Shown: positions 42,063 through 51,871 of the stretch, piece after piece | Layout of the letters: every line of letters starts with the position of its first letter | Position numbering within the stretch: the first letter of the stretch is position 1 | Source: Lachnospiraceae bacterium | GTDB lineage: Bacteria; Bacillota; Clostridia; Lachnospirales; Lachnospiraceae | Direction of reading: 5' to 3' | Length of the DNA stretch: 64,000 bases | Assembly (NCBI GenBank): GCA_009774585.1 | Contig: VSOA01000001.1 | Coordinates: forward strand, 1-64,000 | Program-made: the position numbers and the translations under genes | The notes under the pieces: model-generated | Told to the model about the DNA's origin: nothing | What the model saw: only the letters and a program-made list of their open reading frames with translations | The model's database searches: none

Positions 42063-44360
42063 ATGCATGTACAGAAACATTTTATCAGAAAAGAAGCCGG
42101 AGCACGCTGGCTGGACGCAACGCCCATGGGAAACGGATTCATGGGGGCAATGGTCTACGGACATACCACAAAGGATAGAATACAGTTGAATGAGGATTCT
42201 TTATGGTATGGCAAATTCAGAGACAGAATCAATCCCAATGCGAAAGAGCATTTGAAGGAGATTCAGGAATTGATTCTTGACAGAAGGTTTGAAGAGGCGG
42301 AAGAACTGATGTTCTCCCACATGGTATCTGTGCCCGGTAATATGAGGAATTTCTCGCCCTTGGGCGAACTTGACCTCGCACTTAATACGGCGCTTCCGTT
42401 TCAGATGGGATGGCTGCCGGAATCCGACGGTGAGAATTATGTATCTGATTTGAATATGGAAGAAGGCATTCTTCGTATTTCCCATGAAGACAAGGGTGTG
42501 CGGTATGTAAGGGAAATGTTTGTCAGCAATCCCGACAGAGTGCTCTGCATCCGCTTAAAGAGCGATAAGGAGAAGGCAATCCGGCTGGATATGCTGCTCA
42601 ATCGTGTACCTTTCACAGACCAGAGACTGCCCGATGACAGAAGACCGGGGAAATTCGTTAGCGCCGGCGTATGGCCAGTGACCAGATGTGAGAAAATTTA
42701 TACGGAAAACGGACACACGCTGATGATGGAGGGGGATGAAAACGGTACGAAATTCGCCTGCGGGCTGACCGTGGTAACGGATGGACGAATCGAAGACTGT
42801 TATGCGAAGCTGGTTGCCCATGAAGCGAGCGAGGTCGTGATTTATCTGGCAGCTTCTACGGACAACAGAGAAGAAGATTACCTCGGCAGTGTGAAGTCCA
42901 CGCTTACGGCGGCGAGAGCCAAAGGATATGATGATAGTAAGGCGGCTCATATTGCGGATTTTACTTCTTATATGAAGAGATGTACGCTGGCGATTCCCGA
43001 GGATGAGAAAGCGGGAATGTATTTCCAGTATGCGAGATATCTGCTCGTATCCGCCGGCAGAGAGGGTTCGACTGCCATGAACCTGCAGGGGATCTGGAAT
43101 CATGAATTCTGTCCAAGCTGGGAGAGCAAATATACGACGAATATCAATCTGCAGATGAATTACTGGCCGACAGAAATCTGTAATCTCTCGACGCTCCATG
43201 AGCCGCTCTTTGATCTGATACATACGGTGCAGATGCGGGGGCGCGATGTGGCGAAGAGGATGTATGGATGCAGGGGAACGATGTGTCATCATAATACCGA
43301 TATCTACGGTGACTGCGGTACGCAGGATATGTATGCGGCGGCTGCGTTCTGGCAGATTGGCGGCGCATGGATGGCAATGCATCTGTGGGAGCATTATCTT
43401 TTTACATTGGATGAGGAGTTCTTGAGAAAAGAATATCCCGTGATGGAAGAATTTGCACTTTTCTTCGTGGATTACCTGATTAAGGATAAGGAAGGGTATC
43501 TGGTGACCTGTCCTTCCGTATCTCCGGAGAACAGATTCGTTCTGGAAGACGGATCCGATACGCCAATCTGCGCGGGTCCTACTATGGACAATCAGATTAT
43601 CAGAGCACTGATGAGAGCCTGTCTGGAAGCGGCGAAGATACTGGGCATCGAAAGCCCTTATAAGGCGGATTTCAAGAGGATCATCAGAGAACTTCGTCCC
43701 AATCAGATTGATTCTACCGGCAGATTGAAGGAATGGGCCTTAGAAGAGAAAGAACTTACTCCGGATATGGTACATACTTCTCATCTGTGGGCGGTATATC
43801 CGGGAGATGAGATTTCATGGAGTAAGGATAAGACAATATATGAAGCGGCAAGAAATTCTTTGGATTCAAGGATCGGGCACGGCGCAAAAGCGACAGGCTG
43901 GGGCGGCGCATGGCATATCGCATTTTTTGCCAGATTCTTAAACGGCGAGGGCGCGCAGACTGCCATCGAGAGAATGTTTGACAAGAGCCTTACGGAAAGC
44001 TTGCTGAACGCCGGATATGTATTTCAGATTGACGGGAATCTTGGACTTTTGTCCGGTATGGCGGAATGTCTGCTGCAAAGCCATGTAGGAGTACATTTCC
44101 TCCCCGCGCTTCCGCCCAAGTGGAAGAATGGCAAGGTGAAAGGATTGCGCGCAAGAGGCGGTGTGGAAGTGGATATGGAATGGAAGGACGGATGTATGCA
44201 GAAAGCAGAGGTTCGTGCGGACAAGAGCCGCAGGACGCTGTTTGTGGGCGGCTCTCCTGCGCAGATTATCTGCGGAGGTGAAGAGATTTCATGGGATAAG
44301 GAAGAAATCGGGTATTCTGTGATACTGGAAGCAGGCAAAGCGTATGAATTTGTGTTTTAG
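42063..44360 (+). CDS. GH95 alpha-L-fucosidase/alpha-L-galactosidase (copy 2)
   Basis: A 765-aa GH95 enzyme with the family motifs TNINLQMNYW, CPSVSPENRF (acid Glu) and FQIDGNLG (Asp), and no signal peptide. It starts WLDATPMGNGFMGAMVYG, the usual N-terminal loop. It differs from the copy at 33293 across most of its length, so this is an old duplication or separate acquisition, not a recent one. The only reasonable start is ATG 42063, with AAGGAAAGG about 13 bases upstream, a rather long spacing. It is the first glycosidase after the transporter and is followed within 25 bases by the GH2 gene. Confidence 0.9.
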   Translation: MHVQKHFIRKEAGARWLDATPMGNGFMGAMVYGHTTKDRIQLNEDSLWYGKFRDRINPNAKEHLKEIQELILDRRFEEAEELMFSHMVSVPGNMRNFSPLGELDLALNTALPFQMGWLPESDGENYVSDLNMEEGILRISHEDKGVRYVREMFVSNPDRVLCIRLKSDKEKAIRLDMLLNRVPFTDQRLPDDRRPGKFVSAGVWPVTRCEKIYTENGHTLMMEGDENGTKFACGLTVVTDGRIEDCYAKLVAHEASEVVIYLAASTDNREEDYLGSVKSTLTAARAKGYDDSKAAHIADFTSYMKRCTLAIPEDEKAGMYFQYARYLLVSAGREGSTAMNLQGIWNHEFCPSWESKYTTNINLQMNYWPTEICNLSTLHEPLFDLIHTVQMRGRDVAKRMYGCRGTMCHHNTDIYGDCGTQDMYAAAAFWQIGGAWMAMHLWEHYLFTLDEEFLRKEYPVMEEFALFFVDYLIKDKEGYLVTCPSVSPENRFVLEDGSDTPICAGPTMDNQIIRALMRACLEAAKILGIESPYKADFKRIIRELRPNQIDSTGRLKEWALEEKELTPDMVHTSHLWAVYPGDEISWSKDKTIYEAARNSLDSRIGHGAKATGWGGAWHIAFFARFLNGEGAQTAIERMFDKSLTESLLNAGYVFQIDGNLGLLSGMAECLLQSHVGVHFLPALPPKWKNGKVKGLRARGGVEVDMEWKDGCMQKAEVRADKSRRTLFVGGSPAQIICGGEEISWDKEEIGYSVILEAGKAYEFVF

Positions 44361-44383
44361 GCGAAAATAGGAGACGGACAGGT

Positions 44384-46819
44384 ATGGAACAGGGACAGAA
44401 AATCTTAATCAATCAAGACTGGAAATTTATGCATGGTGATTTTCCGGAGGCGAAAGAACCGGAATATGACGACAGTAAATGGTATGATATCGGAATTCCG
44501 CATTCTTTTGGCATTCCGTACTTCATGGAGAAGCAATTTTATATAGGATACGGATGCTACCGCAAATGGCTGCAGATAGAGGAAGGCTTTGATACGAAGA
44601 AGTTGTATCTGGAATTTCAGGCAAGTTTTCAGGATACGGAAGTGTATGTGAACGGAGAACTTGCAGGCACGCATAAAGGCGGTTATACGGCATTTTTGAT
44701 AGAGATTACTTCATTTGTACACGCCGGAGCCAACTTAGTTTTTGTGCGTGTGAACAATCTGTGGAATGCGAGAATCGCGCCAAGGGGCGGCGAGCATGTC
44801 TTCAACGGCGGTATTTACAGGGACGTGAGTCTGATTGTGAAGGAGAAAGTGCACGTAGCGTGGTATGGTACCCGCGTGACGACGCCGGAGGTGTCCGCAG
44901 ACAAAGCGCGTATCGTGGCGGAGACGGAAGTGGAGAATACTTCTGACGTGCAGGCGGACGGCAGATTGGAATCCATTCTTCTCTATCAAGGAGAAGAGGT
45001 GGGCAGAATGGAGAGTGTGTTTTCCATTGCGCCAGCGAGTATGCCTAAGATGGTGCAGGAGCAGTCTGTTGCCAACCCGAAGCTCTGGCATCCGGATACG
45101 CCGAATCTGTATACTATGGTCAGCAAGGTATATTTGAACGATGAACTTGTGGACACTTGTGAGACGGTATTTGGCATTCGGTATTTTGAGTTTACGGCTG
45201 ATAAGGGCTTCTTCTTAAATGGAGCGCATTACGATATTCATGGCGCGAATGTGCATCAGGACCAGGCGGGCTGGTCGGATGCCGTGACGCATACGGCTAT
45301 TGCGAGAGATATCGCTATGGTGAAGGAATGCGGGATGAATTTCATCCGCGGTTCTCATTATCCTCATCATCCGTATTTTGCTAAGGAATGTGACAGACAG
45401 GGCCTCCTCTTCTGGTCGGAGAACTGTTTCTGGGGAACCGGGGGAGCAAAAGAAGAGGGCTACTGGACGGCGAGCGCTTATCCTGTGAACGAGGAAGATG
45501 AAGAGGAATTTGAAGCAAGCTGTATGCAGACGCTTAGGGAGATGATTCTGGTGAACCGTAATCATCCCAGTATCATTGTGTGGAGTATGTGCAACGAGCC
45601 GTTTTTCTCATCTCTGGAGGTACTCGACAAGGCGCGGGCGCTTGTTAGAAAATTAGTAGAGTACAGTCACGAACTGGATGATTCCCGACCGGCAGCGGTG
45701 GGCGGTGCGCAGAGAGGCGGTTTCGATGCTCTAGGTGATATTGCGGGATACAATGGAGACGGCGCATCTATCTTCCACAATCCCGGGTTCCCGAATTTTG
45801 TATCCGAGTACGGAAGCAGTGTGCTGGACCGCCCGGGTGAGTTTATTCACCGATACAGAGACGGTGTGGAAGAGGATTATCCGTGGAGAAGCGGCAAGTG
45901 CTTATGGTGCGCATTCCACCACGGCAGTATCCTCGGCAATATGGGACATATGGGGATGATTGACTATTACAGACTGCCTTTGGATACATGGTATTGGTAT
46001 CGCGAGAATCTGGCAGGCGTTCCGCGTCCGGAGATACCGAAGGCTGGGGAACCTCATAGAATCCGTCTGACGGCGAGCAGTCTTACCATGAAATGTGACG
46101 GTACGGAGGATGTGAAGATTACGGCGGAAGTGCTGAATGAAGAGGGCGAGAGAATTGACTGTAATCCGCAGATAGAACTTACGGTCGTTTCCGGTCCCGG
46201 CAGATTTCCGACCGGCAGGATATTTACGTTGTCGTCAGAGAAGGAGAATCTGATTCAGGGGGCTGGCGCTATTACGCTTCGCGCTTATGACGGCGGTGAG
46301 ACGATAGTGCGCGCAGTCTGCGAAGGCGTGCATGGCGATGAAATTAGGATTCAGGTAATCGGCGAGGAAGCGCAGGAAGGATGCGCGCGTGTAGAACTTC
46401 TGCCTCCGCCCTATGTGTGTGATGAACCCAAGCGCAAGAAGCTTGACAATATTGCCATCAACCGCCCTGTATTCTGCACGAGTGCATTGGAAGCGCATCC
46501 GGCGCGGAATGTGACGAACGGTGATATGACGATGTATTGGCGCCCGGCAGAAGAGGATACGGAGCGCATGGTATTGGTGGATCTGGAAGGTACGAAGGAG
46601 ATTCAAAGCGTGACGGTTGTCTTTGCGGAAGTGACGAATGCAGAGTATGAGATTCTGTTAACGGATGACCGGAAGACATATCGCAGCGTCTATACCTCGG
46701 AGAAGCTTAATATTGATAATTATCTGACGGTTCGTCTGCCGGGGGAGAAGACGAGATATGTCTGCGTGAGATTTCCTAAGAAAGCTGTTGGCGTGTATAA
46801 GGTGGAAGTGTTTGCTTAA
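44384..46819 (+). CDS. GH2 beta-galactosidase-like enzyme with F5/8-type C-domain
   Basis: An 811-aa GH2 enzyme with N-terminal jelly-roll (about residues 1-165), Ig-like domain (about 170-275), TIM barrel and C-terminal domains. The acid/base Glu is in WSMCNEPFF and the nucleophile in VSEYGSS. The last 120 residues (NIAINRPVFCTSALEAHPARNV onward) form a discoidin/CBM32-type domain. No signal peptide. Beta-galactosidase is the most likely activity, but beta-glucuronidase or another GH2 specificity cannot be excluded. It lies between the GH95 and GH31 genes with short gaps (23 and 15 bases), so one operon. Confidence 0.87.
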   Translation: MEQGQKILINQDWKFMHGDFPEAKEPEYDDSKWYDIGIPHSFGIPYFMEKQFYIGYGCYRKWLQIEEGFDTKKLYLEFQASFQDTEVYVNGELAGTHKGGYTAFLIEITSFVHAGANLVFVRVNNLWNARIAPRGGEHVFNGGIYRDVSLIVKEKVHVAWYGTRVTTPEVSADKARIVAETEVENTSDVQADGRLESILLYQGEEVGRMESVFSIAPASMPKMVQEQSVANPKLWHPDTPNLYTMVSKVYLNDELVDTCETVFGIRYFEFTADKGFFLNGAHYDIHGANVHQDQAGWSDAVTHTAIARDIAMVKECGMNFIRGSHYPHHPYFAKECDRQGLLFWSENCFWGTGGAKEEGYWTASAYPVNEEDEEEFEASCMQTLREMILVNRNHPSIIVWSMCNEPFFSSLEVLDKARALVRKLVEYSHELDDSRPAAVGGAQRGGFDALGDIAGYNGDGASIFHNPGFPNFVSEYGSSVLDRPGEFIHRYRDGVEEDYPWRSGKCLWCAFHHGSILGNMGHMGMIDYYRLPLDTWYWYRENLAGVPRPEIPKAGEPHRIRLTASSLTMKCDGTEDVKITAEVLNEEGERIDCNPQIELTVVSGPGRFPTGRIFTLSSEKENLIQGAGAITLRAYDGGETIVRAVCEGVHGDEIRIQVIGEEAQEGCARVELLPPPYVCDEPKRKKLDNIAINRPVFCTSALEAHPARNVTNGDMTMYWRPAEEDTERMVLVDLEGTKEIQSVTVVFAEVTNAEYEILLTDDRKTYRSVYTSEKLNIDNYLTVRLPGEKTRYVCVRFPKKAVGVYKVEVFA

Positions 46820-46834
46820 GAGGAGGAAAAGGAA

Positions 46835-49246
46835 ATGTTGGATGTGATATCCCCCAAATGCAGGTTGATTACAAAGGTTTACAGGGAAGGAAACGGCCTA
46901 TACCTGACGGCGGAGGCAGGACTTCTAAGATTGCTGCCTGAGAAGGAGGGCATTGTGCGGGTCTCTTTTACGGACAAGGAAAATTTCACTGAAGGTCAGG
47001 GCAGGCATATCAAAGATCTGTCAGAGATGAGATTTGCAGATGAGGGAGAGGATGCCTGCAGTCTTGAAGGGGTGTGGAACTACAAAGAGACAGAGAATGA
47101 GATTTGCCTGTATACGAAAGCGCTCAGTGTAAATGTAAACCGCAGGAGCGGCTCGATACGTTTCTGCAAGGCGGATGGCAGCATATTGCTTGCGGAAGCA
47201 GATCAAGAGAGCAGGACGCTTGAGGAGTTTGACTGCTATCGCACGGTAATCAATGAAAATACAAGAGTAGAAGAGGTGCAGACTCCGGATGGTGTCAAGC
47301 GTCTGATCAAAGAGGCGGACAAGGAGTTTGCCGGCAAACTTTATCATACTACGCTGCATCTTAAGTTTGCAGACGGAGAAAAACTGTACGGACTGGGACA
47401 GGCGGAGGAAGGAGTGTGGAATCTGCGCGGCACCACCCAGTATCTTCATCAGGCGAATTTGAAAATTGCCGTACCGGTACTGCTCTCAAGTAAGGGATGG
47501 GGTATTATGCTGTCTACCCAGAGTCCTGCCGTATTTCAGGATACGGCTTACGGTTCTTATCTGCATACGGAAGCGGATGAATATCTGGATTATTATTTCC
47601 TGACGGGGGAGACACTAAAGTGCGTGGTTAAAGGCATTCGGGAACTTACCGGCAGGGCGGTGATGCTGCCGAAATGGGCTTTCGGATATATTCAGTCCCA
47701 AGAGCGGTATGAGACAGCGAAAGAACTGATAGATACGGCGCAGGAATTCCGTGACCGGAAGCTGGGGCTCGATTGTCTGGTGCTTGATTGGATGAGCTGG
47801 CAAGGTAATCTCTGGGGACAGAAGACTTTGGATGAGACGAGATTTCCCAATCCTCATGAGATGATAGAGAAACTGCATGAAAAGCAGGTACACTTTATGA
47901 TCTCTATCTGGCCCAATATGACTACAATAAGCGATAACTATCAGGAATTTTCCAAGAAGGGCTGCCTGCTTCCTGCAAGTGAAGTGTATGACGCCTTTCG
48001 TGAAGAAGGAAGAAAGTTATACTGGGAACAGACTGAAAGAGGGCTTTTCGCACATGGCGTAGATGCATGGTGGTGTGATTCCAGCGAACCGATTACCCCG
48101 GAATGGGGCAGAAGTCATAAGCCGGAACCGGGAGAGGCGTATCGGGATTTCGTGGAAAATGCCGCAAATTGTATGCCGATCGAGCAGGCCAATGCGTATG
48201 GTCTTTACCATGCGAAAGCTATATATGATGGACAAAGAGGCAGCACCGATGCGAAGAGAGTGACGAATCTGACGCGAAACGGGTATCTGGGCAGTCAGAA
48301 ATACGGTACAATTCTCTGGTCCGGAGATACCTATGCAAGCTGGGAGACTCTGAAAAAGCAGATTGTGGCAGGACTGCAGTTCACCGTAACCGGACTGCCT
48401 TACTGGACGCTTGATATAGGTGCATTCTTCGTAAAGAACGGAACGCCTTGGTTCTGGAAGGGTGAGTATGAGAAGGGCAATGAGGATTTGGGTTATAGAG
48501 AATTGTATACAAGGTGGTTCCAGTATGGCGCATTTCTGCCAATATTCAGAAGCCACGGAACGGATTGTCGTAGGGAGCCGTGGCATTTTGGCAAAGCGGG
48601 CGAGCTTTTCTATGAGGCGATTGCGGCGGCAATCCGCTTGAGATACCGTCTGCTTCCGTACCTGTATTCTCTGGCGGGAGCAGTATGGAGAGAGCATGAC
48701 ACCATCATGCGGCCGCTTGTATTTGATTTTCCGTCAGATGAGAAAGCGTGCGGGATATCCGATGAGTATATGGTAGGACCGTCTCTTCTTGTGTGTCCTG
48801 TGACAACGCCCATGTACTATCTGGCAGACAGTGTGCCGGTGGACAATGCATCCTACACCAGACAAGTGTATCTGCCGGCAGGAAGTGATTGGTATGACCT
48901 TCGCACGAATGAAAAATATGCGGGCGGACAAGAGATTGCCGCGACAGCGGATATTGCGGGGATTCCCGTATATGCGCGCGCGGGTGCAGTTGTGCCTATG
49001 ATGGAACCGGGCGTAAGTACGCAGGATATGGAAGGGAAGGATATCTGCCTGAAAGTATATCCCGGTGCGGACGGCGCGTTCACATTGTATGAGGATGCCG
49101 GAGACGGCTACGGGTATGAGAACGGAGAGTATTGTCTCACTCATATCACCTACAGTGAGAACGACGGCAAGGTATCTATGGTATCGGAAGGTGATACCGT
49201 ATGGCGTAAGGGCGAACTGAAGGTGGAGATTGTCTCTGCTTCATGA
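46835..49246 (+). CDS. GH31 alpha-xylosidase/alpha-glucosidase
   Basis: An 803-aa GH31 enzyme. Beta-sandwich N-domain, then a TIM barrel with WAFGYIQSQERY, LDWMSWQGNLWG, nucleophile Asp in AWWCDSSEP and acid/base Asp in LWSGDTYASW, then the C-terminal beta domains. No signal peptide. The companion GH95 and GH2 genes favour alpha-xylosidase (removing xylose from the non-reducing end of xyloglucan oligosaccharides) over alpha-glucosidase. RBS AGGAGG. Its stop overlaps the next start codon (ATGA at 49243). Confidence 0.9.
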   Translation: MLDVISPKCRLITKVYREGNGLYLTAEAGLLRLLPEKEGIVRVSFTDKENFTEGQGRHIKDLSEMRFADEGEDACSLEGVWNYKETENEICLYTKALSVNVNRRSGSIRFCKADGSILLAEADQESRTLEEFDCYRTVINENTRVEEVQTPDGVKRLIKEADKEFAGKLYHTTLHLKFADGEKLYGLGQAEEGVWNLRGTTQYLHQANLKIAVPVLLSSKGWGIMLSTQSPAVFQDTAYGSYLHTEADEYLDYYFLTGETLKCVVKGIRELTGRAVMLPKWAFGYIQSQERYETAKELIDTAQEFRDRKLGLDCLVLDWMSWQGNLWGQKTLDETRFPNPHEMIEKLHEKQVHFMISIWPNMTTISDNYQEFSKKGCLLPASEVYDAFREEGRKLYWEQTERGLFAHGVDAWWCDSSEPITPEWGRSHKPEPGEAYRDFVENAANCMPIEQANAYGLYHAKAIYDGQRGSTDAKRVTNLTRNGYLGSQKYGTILWSGDTYASWETLKKQIVAGLQFTVTGLPYWTLDIGAFFVKNGTPWFWKGEYEKGNEDLGYRELYTRWFQYGAFLPIFRSHGTDCRREPWHFGKAGELFYEAIAAAIRLRYRLLPYLYSLAGAVWREHDTIMRPLVFDFPSDEKACGISDEYMVGPSLLVCPVTTPMYYLADSVPVDNASYTRQVYLPAGSDWYDLRTNEKYAGGQEIAATADIAGIPVYARAGAVVPMMEPGVSTQDMEGKDICLKVYPGADGAFTLYEDAGDGYGYENGEYCLTHITYSENDGKVSMVSEGDTVWRKGELKVEIVSAS

Positions 49247-50886
49247 GCGGTCAGGTCAAGAAACACGCAACGATAAGTGAAGGATTAAGATTTATGAGAG
49301 AGAACACCACAAAATGGATTGTGGCAATTGGGATCATAGTGTTTATACTTTTGGGGGCAGGAATTTTGCAGGGAACTGATGCAGGGTTTCGGTCCCTATT
49401 TCCCAAGGGATCTGCCGGGGAGCAAAATACTGTCGGGATAAGCGTAGAATTTTTTTATTTCAATGGTTGCGAGACCTGCAGGGAATATCAGAAGTTTGAA
49501 CAGGAATTTGAACAGAGGCTGCGGGATGCAGGTATTACGGAGCCGATTACCTGTACCTTCTATAATGCATTCCACGAATCCGAGCGGGAGTATATAAGTA
49601 AACGTATGGAAGAATTGGGTGTTCCTTACGATATGTCAGGACTTCCGGCGGCTTTGGTGAACGGCAGATTATATCAGGGAACTTATGGCGAAATCGGTGA
49701 TAAGGCGTCCGCAGATATTCCGGAGGACGGTATAAGGGAGAGGTCTGCTGGAGAAGGACAAGAAAGAACGATGTCAGGAAATGAAACGACGGATACCGAA
49801 CTCTTCCTCTTTACGACTTATGCTTGTGACAACTGTAGCAAAGTCAAAGAATATCTTAACGAAGAATTCGGAGACGGTGCAGCCATCAGTGTAGTATCAG
49901 GTGAAGAAAGCATCTTATCCAATGTTTATGTGACAGAGCTCAATATTATGGAAGAGGGGAATCTTGCCCTGCTTGATACCTTCATGGAAGAATACGCAGT
50001 GCCGGATGATCTGCGACAAGTGCCGATTTTGTTCTATGCGGAAGGTTTTTTGTCCGGAGAGGAGAATATTAAAGAGAATCTCATGGAAGAATTGTGCGAC
50101 GGAGCCGGACTTGGATTTGCAAGAGACAAGCGGGAAAGTCCGGACGCGGTTGAAACGGGGATGGAACAAGGGTGGTCTCAGATTCCAAGGCTTTTCATGA
50201 CAGGTCTTATAAATGGCGTCAATCCTTGTGCAGCATCCATGCTCCTGATGGTGCTGTCAATCCTTTTGGTGACGAAGAAATTTTTCCTGCGGGGGAGTCT
50301 CTTGTATTTGGCCGGCAAAGTGACGGCTTATATGATGATGGGACTGGGAGCGTTTGGATTGTTCCAAGTGGTGCAGGAAGCTGTATTTGTGCGAGTACAA
50401 AGGGGTATCGAGACTGTCTTTGCAGCAGCAGCTCTTGGTTTATGCCTGCTTAATCTGTATGATTTCTGGAATACGCGGAAGAAACAGTACGGTAAAGTCG
50501 TAGTACAGCTTCCCGGGAAACTGCGCAAGTGGAATCACAATATGATCGAGAAGCTGAAAAACGTATCGCCGAAACGGATGCTCCCTGCAGTGTTCCTGCT
50601 GGGACTGGTGATTTCGGCGGGAGAATTCTTCTGCACGGGGCAGTTGTATGTGGCTTCTATTTTTATCCTGTTAAAGCAGGGGCAGCAGGAGTTTCTGACG
50701 GTTGCAATGTTGCTGCTTGTATATGTGCTTGCTATGTGCATTCCGCAGTTGGTATTGATTTTGGTGATTTATAGAAGTAAGAATTTGCTGTCTGCGTCCA
50801 GATTTGCACTGGAGGGGATGCCTGTGGTGAAATTAATCTATGCGGGCGTATTTCTTGCGTTATTTTTCCTTCTGCTGTATGCGTAA
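49243..50886 (+). CDS. Double-thioredoxin/CcdA-DsbD-like membrane redox protein
   Basis: A 547-aa fusion. TM1 (about residues 24-44) is followed by two extracytoplasmic thioredoxin-like domains with CxxC pairs CETC (Cys76/79) and CDNC (Cys195/198). A CcdA/DsbD-like membrane domain follows, with NPC (about residue 328) at its first helix and a second membrane cysteine in GEFFCTGQL (about 462); these two cysteines are the expected transmembrane electron-transfer pair. It should move reducing equivalents from cytosolic thioredoxin to outer thiols. Its ATG overlaps the GH31 stop, so it is translated with a sugar-utilisation operon, which is unexpected. I know no named family with this exact order. 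Confidence 0.8.
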   Translation: MSGQVKKHATISEGLRFMRENTTKWIVAIGIIVFILLGAGILQGTDAGFRSLFPKGSAGEQNTVGISVEFFYFNGCETCREYQKFEQEFEQRLRDAGITEPITCTFYNAFHESEREYISKRMEELGVPYDMSGLPAALVNGRLYQGTYGEIGDKASADIPEDGIRERSAGEGQERTMSGNETTDTELFLFTTYACDNCSKVKEYLNEEFGDGAAISVVSGEESILSNVYVTELNIMEEGNLALLDTFMEEYAVPDDLRQVPILFYAEGFLSGEENIKENLMEELCDGAGLGFARDKRESPDAVETGMEQGWSQIPRLFMTGLINGVNPCAASMLLMVLSILLVTKKFFLRGSLLYLAGKVTAYMMMGLGAFGLFQVVQEAVFVRVQRGIETVFAAAALGLCLLNLYDFWNTRKKQYGKVVVQLPGKLRKWNHNMIEKLKNVSPKRMLPAVFLLGLVISAGEFFCTGQLYVASIFILLKQGQQEFLTVAMLLLVYVLAMCIPQLVLILVIYRSKNLLSASRFALEGMPVVKLIYAGVFLALFFLLLYA

Positions 50887-50958
50887 GCATCTTGTAATGC
50901 GGTGGAATAAAGTACCTGCCTGTCGCAGCCTTTCTGCCAACAATATTGGAGAAGTAAC

Positions 50959-51255
50959 TTATTTATAATAGAAAGCCGCGTGGGTGATTTCTATTCCCAT
51001 ATATTCAGAAAGTAAAGAGAGCCATTCCGGGGGCATATCGCCCTGCAAAGCGGGAATGGCTTCTTCCAATTCTGCAAGGAGCCGTACACGGACAGCGTCC
51101 CTGTGGATAAAGCAGGGATTGGCATCATCGAAGAACTCGATGCTCTTTGCGATGATCAGTTCTTCTGCAAGAGGCAGATCGTTCCAAGGTCCCTGATAGA
51201 GTTCAGTATGATCTGCGGATAATGTGACGTATATTTTTTTCTTGTGTCCAAACAT
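50959..51255 (-). CDS. Small hypothetical protein
   Basis: A 98-aa acidic cytosolic protein (MFGHKKKIYVTLSADHTELY...) that I do not recognise. It has beta strands at the N-terminus and helices later (VRVRLLAELEEAIPAL); no known motif. ATG 51255 has AAAGGA about 8 bases upstream; the frame extends to an ATG at 51354, but with a ribosome site 14 bases away. It is last in the minus-strand group, 123 bases after fucU. Confidence 0.6.
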   Translation of the reverse strand: MFGHKKKIYVTLSADHTELYQGPWNDLPLAEELIIAKSIEFFDDANPCFIHRDAVRVRLLAELEEAIPALQGDMPPEWLSLLSEYMGIEITHAAFYYK

Positions 51256-51378
51256 GAGAAGGTCCTTTCGTGCTGTATTGAGGATTGCCGGGAAGCGGGT
51301 CGGGGCCGCCGTTTCATGATTTATCAATCCTTCAAGCGACAGCCCCTTTGACATAACTTATATCATTGTCCTTTTACG

Positions 51379-51819
51379 TTACGGACAAACAACGCCCTTT
51401 TGCAGCATGATATTGGCATACAGCGCTTCTTCTCCGGTGGCGATGACAGCATAAGCGCTGCGCGCCTCCTCATAAAACGCAAAACGTTCTATTTCCCCGA
51501 TGACTGCAGCGCCTCTTTCATCGGCGGCATTTACAATCTTTCGGTATTCATCCCAGATGGGCGTCTTAACCGGGTCGCCTTTCATCACCTGCATCAGATT
51601 GAAAGGTTTCTCCACATAAGTATCCAGCGGAAATAATTGTAGAATGGCTTCCAGTATCTCACAAGTTCCATGGCCGTCCATCCGTATTACAACAGCATCC
51701 TTGCCGATACTCTCGGCAGGAAAGTTACCGTCTGCGATGACGAGTCTGTCGCTGTGTCCCATTTCGCAAAGCACTTTCAGAAGCTGTGGTGATAATATTT
51801 TCGGAATTCCTTTCAGCAT
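51379..51819 (-). CDS. fucU: L-fucose mutarotase (RbsD/FucU family)
   Basis: A 146-aa cytosolic sugar mutarotase interconverting anomers. The RbsD/FucU signature GHSDRLVIADGNFPAE holds the active His and Asp near residue 22, and MDGHGTCEILEAIL and the C-terminal YANIMLQKGVV fit FucU better than the ribose enzyme RbsD. RBS AAAGGAGC upstream. It is cotranscribed with the aldo/keto reductase and zinc dehydrogenase. Its presence near two GH95 genes supports L-fucose as the released sugar. Confidence 0.85.
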   Translation of the reverse strand: MLKGIPKILSPQLLKVLCEMGHSDRLVIADGNFPAESIGKDAVVIRMDGHGTCEILEAILQLFPLDTYVEKPFNLMQVMKGDPVKTPIWDEYRKIVNAADERGAAVIGEIERFAFYEEARSAYAVIATGEEALYANIMLQKGVVCP

Positions 51820-51871
51820 AAATGCGCTCCTTTTCTACTTAATAATGTTTTGTTTCTACGATCCCAATTTG

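Noticed and set aside
42555..43394. Minus-strand open frame of 279 codons inside the second GH95 gene
   Set aside because: Antisense to conserved GH95 motifs; composition rich in Arg/His/Ile as expected for a shadow frame.
49243..50886. Simple cytochrome-c biogenesis (CcdA) assignment
   Set aside because: The two fused extracytoplasmic thioredoxin domains and absence of other cytochrome maturation genes make that label too narrow.
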